Shown here: piece after piece, positions 36,223 to 46,660 of the stretch | Position numbering within the stretch: the first letter of the stretch is position 1 | Layout of the letters: every line of letters begins with the position of its first letter | Assembly (NCBI RefSeq): GCF_001753165.1 | Contig: NZ_CP017448.1 | Location: 1,754,462 to 1,818,461, forward strand | Length of the DNA: 64,000 nucleotides | DNA from: Acidihalobacter aeolianus | GTDB lineage: Bacteria > Pseudomonadota > Gammaproteobacteria > DSM-5130 > Acidihalobacteraceae | Reading direction: 5' to 3' | The notes under the pieces: generated by a model | What the model saw: the letters and a program-made list of their open reading frames with translations, nothing else | Database searches by the model: none | What the model was told of the DNA's origin: nothing | Made by a program: the position numbers and the translations under genes

Positions 36223-36241
36223 GATGATGCTAATCATTCTC
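36223..36241 (-). promoter_or_regulatory. Fur box upstream of the Nramp-type gene
   Basis: GATGATGCTAATCATTCTC matches the 19-base Fur consensus at 16 positions. It lies 14 bases in front of the Nramp start codon, where a bound repressor would block transcription. Confidence 0.7.
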
Positions 36242-36276
36242 GTTATTACCTATAGAGCGCATTGTCGGACAAAGGT

Positions 36277-38685
36277 TCAATCCATGACTCGATATTTCAT
36301 CACGGCCTGCCGAGTAACCATATCGGGAATGGATATATAGTGCCAAAAACTCGCATGACTCAGTCGATAACTGACCACATGCACATTGCGGGCTGCCATT
36401 GCCGGGAAGTCGACGCTGATCGCACCCAAGTCAGCAGTGTCGTAAATATCCGCACCAACCGCTCGATAGCGCTGCAGGACATTCGGGTCCGGGAAACCAT
36501 AACGGTTGCCGAATCCGCTGCTGACCAATGCAATACGAGGTGATATCGCAGCAACCAGCTCCATCGAGGATGAGGTGCGACTGCCATGATGCGGAACCAG
36601 CGCCACGTCGGCCGCGAGTTGGCCCGGAGCGTGGGCGAGGAGGCTCTGCTCCCCGTTTTTCTCGACATCCGACAGCAGTAACGCGCTGCCGCCCGCCCCA
36701 CTAATCCTGAGCACGCAACTGCGGTCGTTGCGCTTGCCGCCGGTGGTGTCGTCGGGGCTCAGAAAAGTGAACACGACCCCGTCCCAGCGCCAGCTCTGAC
36801 CGGCTCGGCAGGCATTCGGACCCTGTGGGCCGGTCGTTTCAGACACAAGAAACGCCGCACGCAACGATGCCACCCCGCCGCGGTGATCCATATCCGCATG
36901 GGATACGACAAGACGATCGATTCGCGTGATGCCCTGTGCGCGCAAAAACGGGCCGACGATGGCTTCGCCCGCATCGAAACGCGGTCCATAACGCGGGCCA
37001 GCATCGTACACAAGCACATGATCCGCCGTCTGGACCGTGAGCGCGAGTCCCTGCCCAACGTCGAGTGCCGTGAGTCGCCAGGCACCCGGCTCGGGGGCAG
37101 CCCTTGCCGGGAGCAGCAGAGGAGCGATCAGAATCCAACCCACCCAGCGCGCCGGCCAGGCACGCGGCGCGAGCACGACGATTGCACCGAGCAGCGCGCT
37201 CGGCAGCACCCAGAACGCACCAAGCCCGAGCCTCCAGTGCGCACCTGGAAGCCCGGACAGCCATTCCAGAGCTGGCCACATGAAACCCAGCAGCCATGCA
37301 CTCAAATGCAATAACGACGAAGCGGCGGAAGGCCAGACGGCCAGACCCAGCGTACCGATCAGAGCCAACGGCAAGACCAGCATGGCGATCCAGGGCACCG
37401 CCAGTAAATTGGCCAGCGGCGCCACCGGCGCCGCGCGCTGGAACAGAGCAATACTAAGCGGCAACAGCCCTACGGCGAGCGCCCATTGAACCCGTCCCCA
37501 CTCCCTCCAGGCAAATGGACTCGCCACATGACGTCGACCGACAACTGCATAGAGGATGAAACCCACCGCTGCAAAAGATAGCCAGAACCCTGCGTTGTGC
37601 ACGGCGAAAGGGTCGAAGATCAGCACCGCCAGCAGCGCCAGTGCCAGGGACTGGAATGGTCTGACCCGCCGCTTGAGCAGAACGCCGCCCATGACGACGA
37701 GCAACATTACCATCGCCCGTTGGGTCGGAATCGAGAAACCAGCTAGTAGCGCGTACCCTGCAGCGGCAAGCAGAGCTACCGCCGCAGCGCCCTGTGGTGC
37801 GCTCACGCGCAGTACCAAGGCGGGAACCGCTCCCCAGATGCGCCGCATCAGGGCGAATATCAAACCCGCAATCAAACCGATATGCAGCCCGGAAATGGCG
37901 ATCAGATGGTTGGTGCCCGTCTGCAGCAATATGTCCCAGCGTTGTTCGGGAATGTCGCCGCGCAGCCCCAGTACCAGCGCGGCGATCACCCCGGCATTGT
38001 CGTCATCGCCAAGCGCTGCGTGCAGCCTTCGATTCAGCCATTGACGCGTGCGATCGACCCACACCTTTGCGCCAGCAACCTCGCCCAGCCGAATAGCTGC
38101 ATGGGACGTGCGAACATAACCCGTCGCCCTGATCCCTCTCGAGAACAGCCATTCCTCGTAATCGAAACCGCCCGGGTTCATATAGCCATGTGGCGGTTTC
38201 AGCCGCACGGTCAACCGCCAGCGCTCTCCTGGATGTAGCAGAGGGCGAGGTCCAAACCAACTCAGACGCACGTACCCGGGCGGATGTTCAACCCGGCGGC
38301 CATCGAGCTCAGCAGAATCAACGGCAAACTCGAAACGAGTCGAACGGTTGTTTCGCTCGGGAACCCCGGCGACAACACCCGTAAGCACCACGTCCCGATG
38401 CATATCCTGGGCGGGCCATGCTCCACCGAGCAAACCGTCCGCACGCAACAAGGCCCAACCGAAACCGAGGACGCACCAAACCACGAAGCTTCTCGGCACA
38501 CGCCATCGCACCCCTATACGGATGCCCGCGAGGATAATGGCAGAAACGGCAAAATAGACCGCCCATGAAGGCAGATCCGACATCCAGCCAAGCGCCAGAA
38601 CGCCCGACAAAAACGCCAGCGCATATAGCGGCGTCACTAATTCCCCCCTTGCCCGCCATCGATACGACACGTATCTGTCATGCAA
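36277..38685 (-). CDS. comEC: ComEC/Rec2 DNA-uptake channel protein
   Basis: This 802-residue inner-membrane protein is required for natural transformation. It has an N-terminal OB-like/DUF4131 region, a multi-helix competence domain (GTNHLIAISGLHIGLIAG), and a C-terminal metallo-beta-lactamase-like domain (ALDVGQGLALTVQT, DAGPRYG, VSHADMDHRGG, PHHGSRTSSS) with the HxDxDH metal motif intact. The Fur box and Nramp gene lie beyond its end. It is divergent from the DUF2062 gene. Confidence 0.94.
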   Translation of the reverse strand: MHDRYVSYRWRARGELVTPLYALAFLSGVLALGWMSDLPSWAVYFAVSAIILAGIRIGVRWRVPRSFVVWCVLGFGWALLRADGLLGGAWPAQDMHRDVVLTGVVAGVPERNNRSTRFEFAVDSAELDGRRVEHPPGYVRLSWFGPRPLLHPGERWRLTVRLKPPHGYMNPGGFDYEEWLFSRGIRATGYVRTSHAAIRLGEVAGAKVWVDRTRQWLNRRLHAALGDDDNAGVIAALVLGLRGDIPEQRWDILLQTGTNHLIAISGLHIGLIAGLIFALMRRIWGAVPALVLRVSAPQGAAAVALLAAAGYALLAGFSIPTQRAMVMLLVVMGGVLLKRRVRPFQSLALALLAVLIFDPFAVHNAGFWLSFAAVGFILYAVVGRRHVASPFAWREWGRVQWALAVGLLPLSIALFQRAAPVAPLANLLAVPWIAMLVLPLALIGTLGLAVWPSAASSLLHLSAWLLGFMWPALEWLSGLPGAHWRLGLGAFWVLPSALLGAIVVLAPRAWPARWVGWILIAPLLLPARAAPEPGAWRLTALDVGQGLALTVQTADHVLVYDAGPRYGPRFDAGEAIVGPFLRAQGITRIDRLVVSHADMDHRGGVASLRAAFLVSETTGPQGPNACRAGQSWRWDGVVFTFLSPDDTTGGKRNDRSCVLRISGAGGSALLLSDVEKNGEQSLLAHAPGQLAADVALVPHHGSRTSSSMELVAAISPRIALVSSGFGNRYGFPDPNVLQRYRAVGADIYDTADLGAISVDFPAMAARNVHVVSYRLSHASFWHYISIPDMVTRQAVMKYRVMD

Positions 38686-38758
38686 ATGGACAAGCAGCCT
38701 AGCCCCAAACGCGGCATAATTAGCGAATATTTACGCCGCACTCCGCCGGTCGCGCCAG

Positions 38759-39292
38759 ATGGCCAAACGCATCATCCAACGTCTGTTTCCGAATCATCAA
38801 GCCGTCAAGGAACATAAGGCCCTGCGCTTTCTCGGGCGCTGGCTGCACGACCCCAGCCTATGGCACCTGAACCGGCGCTCTGTTGCCGGGGCCTTCGCCG
38901 TCGGGCTGTTCATGGCGTTCGTGCCCTTCCCGGCCCAGATGGTCGGAGCCGCCCTGCTCGCCATCGTATTCCGGGTCAATCTCGCCATTTCGGTCGCACT
39001 GGTCTGGCTGACCAATCCCCTGACCATCCCGCCCATGTTTTACTTCGCCTATCTGGTGGGAACCTGGATTCTCGGATCGCCGGCACCCCACGACGGCAAC
39101 TTTCATCTCACGGCAGCCTGGTTTCAAGCCGAGTTTAGCCACATCTGGCGTCCCTTGCTGCTCGGCAGTTTCGTGGTGGGCAGTACGCTCGCGGCAAGCG
39201 GCTATTTCGCCATCCGTATGCTGTGGCGAATACATGTGGTACACCGCTGGCGCCAGCGCCTGCGGCGTCAGCATCCGGACAACCTGTCCTGA
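38759..39292 (+). CDS. DUF2062 membrane protein
   Basis: The 177-residue protein has the DUF2062 core (LNRRSVAGAFAVGLFMAFVPFPAQM, LVWLTNPLTIPPMFY) and about three membrane helices. The function is unknown. The gene is commonly found between comEC and lolC/lolD in gammaproteobacteria, as here. Confidence 0.9.
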   Translation: MAKRIIQRLFPNHQAVKEHKALRFLGRWLHDPSLWHLNRRSVAGAFAVGLFMAFVPFPAQMVGAALLAIVFRVNLAISVALVWLTNPLTIPPMFYFAYLVGTWILGSPAPHDGNFHLTAAWFQAEFSHIWRPLLLGSFVVGSTLAASGYFAIRMLWRIHVVHRWRQRLRRQHPDNLS

Positions 39293-39322
39293 GAGATCTG
39301 CTGGCAACCGCCAGGCAGTCGT

Positions 39323-40024
39323 TTACGACCCGCCGATCAGCACGCCGTCATCGAGTCGCAATACGCGGTCCATGCGCCGGGTCAGCAGGGCATCGTGGGT
39401 TACGATGACGAGCGCCGTTTCCAGCTCCTGATTGAGCCGCAGCAGCAATTGATAGATCTGGTCGGCATTCTTGCGATCCAGATTGCCCGTCGGTTCGTCC
39501 GCAAGCACGGCGCGCGGCTCGGTGATCACTGCGCGGGCGATGGCGGCCCGCTGACGTTCGCCGCCTGACAGTTCGCCCGGTTTGTGCTGGAGACGCCCCA
39601 GCATCCCGACGCGCTCGAGCAGCATACGCGCCCGCTGCGAGGCCTGCGTCGGGTGTGCACCACGGATCAACAGCGGCATGGCGACGTTTTCCAACGCCGT
39701 AAATTCCGGCAGCAGATGGTGAAACTGGTATACGAAGCCAAGCGCCTCGTTGCGCAGGCGTCCACGCGCGACGTCGGGCAGATGCCCCATGTCCTGTCCA
39801 CACACATGCACCTCACCCTCGCTCGGCGTCTCCAATCCACCCAGCAGGTGCAGGAGGGTGCTCTTGCCGCTGCCCGAACTGCCCACGATAGCGAGTTTTT
39901 CCCCGGGCATGACCGTCAGATCGATACCGCGCAGCACCTCTACCTGGAGACCGTTCTCGCGAAACGTCTTCTTGAGACCACGGCACTGCAGCACAGGATC
40001 GCCGGATTGCAGGGTATTCAGCAC
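39323..40024 (-). CDS. lolD: Lipoprotein-releasing ABC ATPase LolD
   Basis: LolD drives release of outer-membrane lipoproteins from the inner membrane to LolA. The 233-residue protein has Walker [13 protein letters not shown], signature [14 protein letters not shown] and Walker [13 protein letters not shown]. It follows the lolC/E-type permease after 15 bases. Confidence 0.95.
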   Translation of the reverse strand: MLNTLQSGDPVLQCRGLKKTFRENGLQVEVLRGIDLTVMPGEKLAIVGSSGSGKSTLLHLLGGLETPSEGEVHVCGQDMGHLPDVARGRLRNEALGFVYQFHHLLPEFTALENVAMPLLIRGAHPTQASQRARMLLERVGMLGRLQHKPGELSGGERQRAAIARAVITEPRAVLADEPTGNLDRKNADQIYQLLLRLNQELETALVIVTHDALLTRRMDRVLRLDDGVLIGGS

Positions 40025-40039
40025 GAAGCGGCCCCGTCG

Positions 40040-41287
40040 TCAGTCATAGCGCAATGCCTCCGCCGGCTGAGTGCGCGCTGCGCGCCAGGCCGGATACACG
40101 GTCGCCAGCACCGACAGCACGAAGGCGATTACGCCGATATGCAGCACGTCGCGCCACTCCAGATGGGAAGGCAACTGGCTGATGTAGTAAACCTGGGGCG
40201 AGAGAAACTGCACATGGAAAAGGTGCTCTATGGCCGGAACGATGGTCTCCACGTTGAGCGAAAGCAACACACCGCCCAGCACGCCAAGCAGTACGCCGAT
40301 GAAGCCGATCAGCGTGCCTTGCACCATGAAGATACGCATCACCCGGCCGGGCGAAAGCCCCAGGGTGCGCAGGATGGCGATATCGGATTGCTTGTCCGTG
40401 ACTACCATGACCAGGGTGGACACGATGTTGAACACTCCCACGGCCACGATGAGAAACAGAATCACGAACATCACCGTCTTTTCCGTTTTCACCGCGTGGA
40501 AGAAATTGGCGTTTTCCTCGGTCCAGTCGCTCACCCAATAGCGCGGACCGAGCGTATGACCGATACCCGCGGCGACCTGCGGAGCCGCCATCACGTTTTC
40601 GAGTTTGAGACGCAGACCGGTGACCCGGTCGTCGAGCCGGAACAGCCTGGATGCGTCCTGTATGTCGATGAAGGCCATGCTGCGGTCGTACTGGTACATC
40701 CCGACCGAAAAGACACCGACCACAGTGAACCGCCGAAAGCGTGGTAGGATACCGGCCGGCGTCACGGTGGTATCCGGCGTGATGACCGTTACATGATCGC
40801 CCGGCCCCACGCCGAGATAGGCGGCAAGCTCCTTCCCCAGCACGATCCCGAACTCGCCCGGCCGCAGGTTGGAGAGTTTGCCCGCCACCATGTGTCGACC
40901 GACATCCGAGACGGCACCCTGCTGTGAGGGCATGATGCCCTGGATCAGCACACCGCTGACCGCGCGTCCGGCCGTCACCATCGCCTCTCCCTGCACGTAG
41001 GGTGCAACCCCGGTCACCCCAGGTGTCCCTGCAATGCGTTTCTCCAGGGACTGCCAGTCGCCCACGCCATTTCCGTACTCGGTGATCGTCACATCGGACG
41101 CCATACCAAGTATGCGCTGTTGCAGCTCACGCTCGAAACCGTTCATCACCGACAGTACCGTGATCAGCGCGGTCACCCCTAGGGCGATGCCGAGCATAGA
41201 AATCAGGGTGATGAAGGAAATGAAATGGTTCCTGCGCTTTGCGCGGGTGTAGCGCAGCCCGATGAAAAGTTCGAGGGGATGAAACAT
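40040..41287 (-). CDS. lolC: Lipoprotein-releasing permease LolC/LolE
   Basis: The 415-residue FtsX-like permease has an N-terminal helix (FISFITLISMLGIALGVTALITVLSVMNGF), a large periplasmic domain and three C-terminal helices ending VYPAWRAARTQPAEALRYD. Only one such permease gene is present beside lolD, so the transporter may be a LolDF-type homodimer of permeases rather than LolCDE. That inference needs the rest of the genome. Confidence 0.93.
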   Translation of the reverse strand: MFHPLELFIGLRYTRAKRRNHFISFITLISMLGIALGVTALITVLSVMNGFERELQQRILGMASDVTITEYGNGVGDWQSLEKRIAGTPGVTGVAPYVQGEAMVTAGRAVSGVLIQGIMPSQQGAVSDVGRHMVAGKLSNLRPGEFGIVLGKELAAYLGVGPGDHVTVITPDTTVTPAGILPRFRRFTVVGVFSVGMYQYDRSMAFIDIQDASRLFRLDDRVTGLRLKLENVMAAPQVAAGIGHTLGPRYWVSDWTEENANFFHAVKTEKTVMFVILFLIVAVGVFNIVSTLVMVVTDKQSDIAILRTLGLSPGRVMRIFMVQGTLIGFIGVLLGVLGGVLLSLNVETIVPAIEHLFHVQFLSPQVYYISQLPSHLEWRDVLHIGVIAFVLSVLATVYPAWRAARTQPAEALRYD

Positions 41288-41393
41288 GGCGGGATTAAAC
41301 CATACCCGCCGTTTCCAGTGGAACGGGCGAAGCTTCTCGGAGCCGCTGGACGAGTGCTATAGTCGCAATCGTCGATTCATGCAGGAGACCGCC

Positions 41394-41696
41394 ATGCTCA
41401 TCCGCTCGCTGCTTGCGCTAAGCCTGCTGCTGGCCGGCGGTATCGCTCCCCTGGCCCAGGCCGAAGTCCTGATCATGCCCAACGGACACCCGCACGCCGC
41501 ACGCCTGCAGGATCAGCCTCACCGCGGCATGACCATGCATCAGGTGCTCAAGCGTTTCGGGAAGCCAACGCAGCGTATCGCTCCCGTGGACAACCCGCCG
41601 ATCACCCGCTGGGTCTACCCGCACTACACGGTGTACTTCGAGGACCGGTACGTCATTCACACCGTCGTGCACCCCGGTACCAGGCTCACCCCCTGA
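41394..41696 (+). CDS. Small periplasmic protein of unknown function
   Basis: The 100-residue protein starts at ATG 41394 with AGGAGA five to six bases ahead. The N terminus is a classical signal peptide (LIRSLLALSLLLAGGIAPLAQA, cleavage after AQA). The mature part contains GMTMHQVLKRFGKPTQRIAPVDNPPITRWVY, like an SmpA/OmlA-type repeat that follows from outer-membrane assembly factors. The function is unknown. Confidence 0.7.
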   Translation: MLIRSLLALSLLLAGGIAPLAQAEVLIMPNGHPHAARLQDQPHRGMTMHQVLKRFGKPTQRIAPVDNPPITRWVYPHYTVYFEDRYVIHTVVHPGTRLTP

Positions 41697-41731
41697 CCGA
41701 TCTCACCTGCGCTGCCCATAGAACAATCCGC

Positions 41732-42802
41732 ATGACCTCTCAGATCACAAGACGGCTACCTGCCGAATGGGAGCCGCAGGATGGCGTCATGCTCACCTGG
41801 CCTCACGCCGGTACCGCATGGGCACCGCAACTCGCCGCCGTCGAGCGTGTCTACCGAGACCTTGCCGAGGCGATCACCCAACGGGAAACCGCATTCATCG
41901 TCTGCCGCGACGAAGCCCATCGCGAGGTAGTCGCCGCGCAGCTTGCCCATTTGGACCGCACCCGCATTCGCTACGCGCTCGCCCCCAGCAACGACACCTG
42001 GGCGCGCGACCACGGCCCCATCGCCATCTGCGACGGCGGCAAACCCCGTCTTTTGGACTTCGTGTTCAATGGCTGGGGCGGCAAGCATGCGCATGATCTC
42101 GACAATGCCATCAACCGCCACCTCGCCGAGTCCGCCGGATTCGCCTCGTCCATGACGCAGACCGACTTCGTGCTCGAGGGCGGCGCCATCGACACCGACG
42201 GCGCAGGCACGTTGCTGACCACGCGCCACTGCCTGCTGACGCCGACACGCAACCCCGAACTGAACGAAACAGCGATCGAGGACCGACTGCGACGCGAACT
42301 CGGCGTCACCCGCGTGCTCTGGCTCGATCATGGCGAACTTGCCGGCGACGACACCGATGGCCACATCGATACACTCGCCCGCTTCTGCGACCCGGCGACC
42401 ATCGCCTACGCCAGCTGCGACGACCCGGCCGACGAACACTATGCCGAGCTCCTGGCCATGCGCGGCGAACTGGAAGCGCTGCGCCAGCGCGACGGCAATC
42501 CCTATCGGCTGATACCGCTGCCCCTGCCGCATGCATGCTACGACGATGAGCAACGACTGCCGGCAACCTATGCCAATTTCCTGATCATCAACGACGTCGT
42601 ATTGGTCCCTACCTACGGCGACCCGACGGCGGACAAACACGCCCTGCGGGCGCTGGCCGACGCCTTCCCGGGACGGGAAGTGATCGGCATCGACTGTCTC
42701 CCGTTGATCCGTCAATACGGCAGCCTACACTGCGTCACCATGCAACTTCCGGCCGGTGCGCTCGCCACGCCGCCAGCCGACATGCCACCCCCCTGCACCT
42801 GA
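41732..42802 (+). CDS. aguA: Agmatine deiminase
   Basis: AguA hydrolyses agmatine to N-carbamoyl-putrescine in polyamine synthesis. The 356-residue pentein-fold protein has RLPAEWEPQDGVMLTWPH, NDTWARDHGPI, FVLEGGAIDTDG, DGHIDTLARF and the catalytic Cys334 in GSLHCVTMQ. It starts at ATG 41732. aguB is not in the window. Confidence 0.94.
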   Translation: MTSQITRRLPAEWEPQDGVMLTWPHAGTAWAPQLAAVERVYRDLAEAITQRETAFIVCRDEAHREVVAAQLAHLDRTRIRYALAPSNDTWARDHGPIAICDGGKPRLLDFVFNGWGGKHAHDLDNAINRHLAESAGFASSMTQTDFVLEGGAIDTDGAGTLLTTRHCLLTPTRNPELNETAIEDRLRRELGVTRVLWLDHGELAGDDTDGHIDTLARFCDPATIAYASCDDPADEHYAELLAMRGELEALRQRDGNPYRLIPLPLPHACYDDEQRLPATYANFLIINDVVLVPTYGDPTADKHALRALADAFPGREVIGIDCLPLIRQYGSLHCVTMQLPAGALATPPADMPPPCT

Positions 42803-42878
42803 GCCGTGGAATGATCTATCTTCTGTGTGCCCGGGATTCCCGCATGAGGCATCCGGACATCACACGGAGGAGATCACC

Positions 42879-43076
42879 ATGAACGCTAACGTTGGTACCC
42901 TGGACCGGATCGTCCGCATCATCATCGGCCTGGCCCTCATTTCGCAGGTATTCGTCGGCCTGCACACCCTTTGGGGCTGGATCGGCATACTGCCCCTCGC
43001 CACCGGCCTGATGGGCTGGTGCGGCCTTTATACCGTGCTCGGCATCCGTACCTGCCCCCTGCGCAAGGAATCCTGA
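42879..43076 (+). CDS. DUF2892 small inner-membrane protein
   Basis: The 65-residue protein starts at ATG 42879 with GGAGGAG upstream. It shows NVGTLDRIVRIIIGLALIS and GWIGILPLATGLMGWCGLYTVLGIRTC, the two-helix DUF2892/YgaP-like pattern, with the terminal Cys conserved. The function is unknown. Confidence 0.88.
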   Translation: MNANVGTLDRIVRIIIGLALISQVFVGLHTLWGWIGILPLATGLMGWCGLYTVLGIRTCPLRKES

Positions 43077-43157
43077 CCACCCCGCCGCCGCGATCCGCGC
43101 TGCAGATCGCGGCGAGCTGTGGGAGAATGGCGCGCCCTGTATCAGCCCTGCATCACC

Positions 43158-46100
43158 ATGCCCGAATCGCTTTCCGCCAAACCACTTCCCACCAGCGCGG
43201 TCGATCCGCTGCGCCCGTCGCACCCCAGGGGGCGCAATGACAGCACGGCGCTGTACAACCTCAAGGGCGCCGCACTGGCGATAGCCGCTGCCGCAGCTGC
43301 GGACGCACACGCAGGCCCGACGCTGCTCATCACGGGCGACACCCAGGCCGCCTGGCATCTGGAACAATCCCTACGCTTTTTCCTCCCCCAGGGCGTCGAA
43401 GTCCTGCATCTGGAAGATTGGGAAACGCTTCCCTACGACGTCTTCTCTCCGCACGACGACATCGTTTCGCAGCGGCTGGCCGTGCTTAACCGTCTACCCA
43501 CACTGCAACGCGGCGTCATCGTCGTGCCGATGCAGACGCTGATGCAGCGCCTGGCACCTCCTGTTTACATCCACGGTCACGCCCTGAACTTCCGCACCGG
43601 CGAGCGCCTCGACGTCGACACCTTTCGTAGAAGGCTCGAGGCAGGCGGCTACCGCGCTGTCAATCAGGTCATGGCGCACGGCGAATTTGCCGTACGCGGC
43701 GAGATCCTCGATCTCTATCCGATGGGTTGTCCGCAGCCCTATCGTCTGGACCTGTTCGACGACGAAATCGAAAGCATCCGAGCCTTCGATCCGGAATCCC
43801 AGCGCTCCGGGGATCAGGTCGAGAGCATCGAACTCATGCCGGGACATGAGTTCCCGCTCAACGACGAAGGCATCAAGACCTTTCGTCGGCGCTATCGAGA
43901 GCGTTTCGAGGGCGATCCGCAAAACAGCGCGGTCTATCGCGGAGTCAGTCAGGGCACCCCGCCTGGCGGTATCGAATACTACCTGCCGCTGTTCTTCGAA
44001 CGCACCGCGACCCTGTTCGACTATCTTCCGCAAAACGCCCTGGTCCTGCTCGCAGGCGACGTATGGACCGCTGCTGAACGGCAGTTCGCGCTAATTGAAG
44101 AACGCCACGAACAACGCCGTCACGATATCGAGCGACCGCTGCTCAAACCGGCAGAACTGTTTCTGGACCTGCACGACCTGCAATCTGCGGTTGCCGGGCA
44201 TCCGCGTCTCGCCTTGTCCTCTACACCCGGCCCAGAGACAGCGATGGATTCCGAGCAGGCTGAAACCGCGGCCCTCCCTCCGCTGCGCCTGGAACCCCGT
44301 GCCAGCGAGCCGGCCGGCGCACTGAGGCGCTTCCTGCACGAAACCTCCTGCCGCGTCTTGTTCACGGCCGAATCGGCCGGGCGCCGCGAAGCCCTGGCCG
44401 AACTCCTGCACGGCCACGGCCTGCAGCCCAAAACCGTGGAAAGCTGGAGCGAGTTCCTTGCCAGCGACATACCGCTCGCCTTGAGCGTGGCACCCGTCGA
44501 GGCCGGCGTCATGCTGCCGGGACGCGGCATTGCCATCGTCGATGAGCAGTCGCTCTTCGGACAGCGTGCCCAGCAGCACCGCCGCAACCGGCGCCAGACG
44601 CGCGACGCCGACGCGGTGATCCGCAACCTGACCGATCTCAATCCGGGCGCGCCCGTAGTCCACGAGGAACATGGCGTCGGCCGTTACCAGGGACTCAGCC
44701 GCCTGAATATCGGCGAGATCGAGGCCGAATTCCTGGTACTCGAATACGCCGGCGGGGACCGCCTGTACGTGCCGGTCGTCTCGCTGCACCTCATCAGCCG
44801 CTACACCGGCGCCAGCCCCGACGAAGCGCCGCTGCACAAGCTCGGCGGCGACCAATGGCAACGTCTGCGCAAGCGCGCAGCGGAAAAGGCCTCCGATGCG
44901 GCCGCCGAGCTGCTTGAGATCAATGCCCGCCGCGCGGCCAGGCAAGGCCAGTCCTTTATCGTTGACGGCGACGAATACGCCGCCTTCGCAAGTGCCTTTC
45001 CCTTCGAGGAAACGCCGGACCAACAGACCGCGATCAAGGCGGTGCTGGCGGACCTCGCAGCCCCGCACCCGATGGACCGCGTCGTCTGCGGCGACGTTGG
45101 CTTCGGCAAGACGGAAGTGGCCATGCGCGCAGCGTTTGCCGTGGCCCAGAGCGGGTGGCAGGTCGCCATCCTGGTACCCACCACTCTGCTCGCCGAACAG
45201 CACCTGAACAACTTCCGCGACCGCTTTGCCGAATGGCCGTTCCGCATCGAATCGCTGTCCCGCTTCCGCAGCAAGAAGGAGCAGGATGGCGTGCTCAAGG
45301 CGCTGGTCGAAGGTACCGTCGACATCGTCATTGGCACCCACAAACTGCTCTCGCCCGAGGTGCGCTTCAAGCGCCTGGGACTCGCCATCGTCGACGAGGA
45401 ACACCGTTTCGGCGTACGCCACAAGGAACGCCTGAAGCAACTGCGCGCCGAGGTGGATCTGCTCACCCTGACCGCCACGCCGATACCGCGCACGCTCAAC
45501 ATGTCGCTCTCCGGCCTGCGCGACCTGTCGATCATCGCCACTCCGCCACCGCGCAGACACACCATCAAGACCTTCGTGCACGAATGGAGCGACACGCTGA
45601 TCACCGAGGCCTGCGCACGCGAGCTGAGCCGCGGCGGACAGATCTACTTCCTGCACAACGAGGTCAAGACCATCGAACGCTCGGTGGCCCAGTTGCGCGC
45701 GCTGATGCCCCATGCTCGCATCGGCATGGCCCACGGCCAAATGCGAGAGCGCGAACTCGAACAGGTGATGCTCGACTTCTATCACCGCCGCTACGACATG
45801 TTGGTCGCCACCACCATCATCGAGAGCGGGATCGACGTGCCCAACGCCAATACCATCATCATCGATCGCGCGGATCGCCTCGGCCTGGCCCAGCTGCATC
45901 AGCTCCGCGGACGCGTGGGGCGGTCGCACCACCGCGCCTATGCGTATCTCATCACCCCGCCGCGCAAGGCGCTGACCCCGGATGCGGTCAAACGCATCGA
46001 GGCCATCGAAACCCTCGGCGACCTCGGCGTCGGTTTCAGCCTCGCCACGCACGATCTCGAGATCCGCGGTGCCGGCGAGCTTCTCGGAGAGGATCAGAGC

Positions 46101-46649
46101 GGACAGATCCAGGAGATCGGCTTCACGCTATACAACGAACTGCTCGAACGCGCTGTGGACGCGCTCAAGGCCGGCAAGCTGCCGGAACTGGAACGCCCCC
46201 TGGACCATGGAGCCGAGGTCGATCTGGCGATGCCCGCGCTGCTGCCCGACGATTATGTAAGCGACGTACACAGCCGACTGATTCTGTACAAGCGCATCGC
46301 CAGCGCGGCAACGGAAGAGGATTTGCGCGAGCTTCAGGTGGAACTGATCGACCGTTTCGGACTGTTGCCCGACCCGACCAAACACCTCTTCGAAATGACG
46401 CGGCTCAAGCTGCGTCTGGCGCCGCTCGGCGTTCGCAAGCTGGAGGCCGGTCCGCAAGGGCTGCGTATCGTCTTTTCCGAACTGACCTCAGTCGATCCGG
46501 CACGCCTCATCGCCCTGCTCCAGTCGGACCCGCAGTGCTATCGTCTGGATGGCCAGTACAAACTGCGCGTGACTCGACCGCTGGACGCAGTCGAAGATCG
46601 CCTGGACGCGATCGAGGCCCTGATCGCCAAACTCACGCCTGCCGCCTAG
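43158..46649 (+). CDS. mfd: Transcription-repair coupling factor
   Basis: Mfd removes stalled RNA polymerase and recruits UvrA. The 1163-residue protein has the UvrB-like N-terminal domains (QAAWHLEQSLRFF, EDWETLPYDVFSPHDDIVSQRL), the CarD-like RNAP-interaction domain (NPGAPVVHEEHGVGRYQGL), the RecG-like motor with Walker A GDVGFGKTEVAM (about residue 647) and DEEH box VDEEHRFG, and the TRCF C-terminal domain. ATG 43158 (MPESLSAK) fits the usual length; 13 further residues upstream are unlikely. csiV follows. Confidence 0.96.
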   Translation: MPESLSAKPLPTSAVDPLRPSHPRGRNDSTALYNLKGAALAIAAAAAADAHAGPTLLITGDTQAAWHLEQSLRFFLPQGVEVLHLEDWETLPYDVFSPHDDIVSQRLAVLNRLPTLQRGVIVVPMQTLMQRLAPPVYIHGHALNFRTGERLDVDTFRRRLEAGGYRAVNQVMAHGEFAVRGEILDLYPMGCPQPYRLDLFDDEIESIRAFDPESQRSGDQVESIELMPGHEFPLNDEGIKTFRRRYRERFEGDPQNSAVYRGVSQGTPPGGIEYYLPLFFERTATLFDYLPQNALVLLAGDVWTAAERQFALIEERHEQRRHDIERPLLKPAELFLDLHDLQSAVAGHPRLALSSTPGPETAMDSEQAETAALPPLRLEPRASEPAGALRRFLHETSCRVLFTAESAGRREALAELLHGHGLQPKTVESWSEFLASDIPLALSVAPVEAGVMLPGRGIAIVDEQSLFGQRAQQHRRNRRQTRDADAVIRNLTDLNPGAPVVHEEHGVGRYQGLSRLNIGEIEAEFLVLEYAGGDRLYVPVVSLHLISRYTGASPDEAPLHKLGGDQWQRLRKRAAEKASDAAAELLEINARRAARQGQSFIVDGDEYAAFASAFPFEETPDQQTAIKAVLADLAAPHPMDRVVCGDVGFGKTEVAMRAAFAVAQSGWQVAILVPTTLLAEQHLNNFRDRFAEWPFRIESLSRFRSKKEQDGVLKALVEGTVDIVIGTHKLLSPEVRFKRLGLAIVDEEHRFGVRHKERLKQLRAEVDLLTLTATPIPRTLNMSLSGLRDLSIIATPPPRRHTIKTFVHEWSDTLITEACARELSRGGQIYFLHNEVKTIERSVAQLRALMPHARIGMAHGQMRERELEQVMLDFYHRRYDMLVATTIIESGIDVPNANTIIIDRADRLGLAQLHQLRGRVGRSHHRAYAYLITPPRKALTPDAVKRIEAIETLGDLGVGFSLATHDLEIRGAGELLGEDQSGQIQEIGFTLYNELLERAVDALKAGKLPELERPLDHGAEVDLAMPALLPDDYVSDVHSRLILYKRIASAATEEDLRELQVELIDRFGLLPDPTKHLFEMTRLKLRLAPLGVRKLEAGPQGLRIVFSELTSVDPARLIALLQSDPQCYRLDGQYKLRVTRPLDAVEDRLDAIEALIAKLTPAA

Positions 46650-46660
46650 TGGGAGTCAGC

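Noticed and set aside
44091-46052. A 653-codon - strand ORF inside mfd
   Set aside because: It is antisense to a well-conserved mfd, has low-complexity composition and matches nothing; GC-rich antisense frames are often open.
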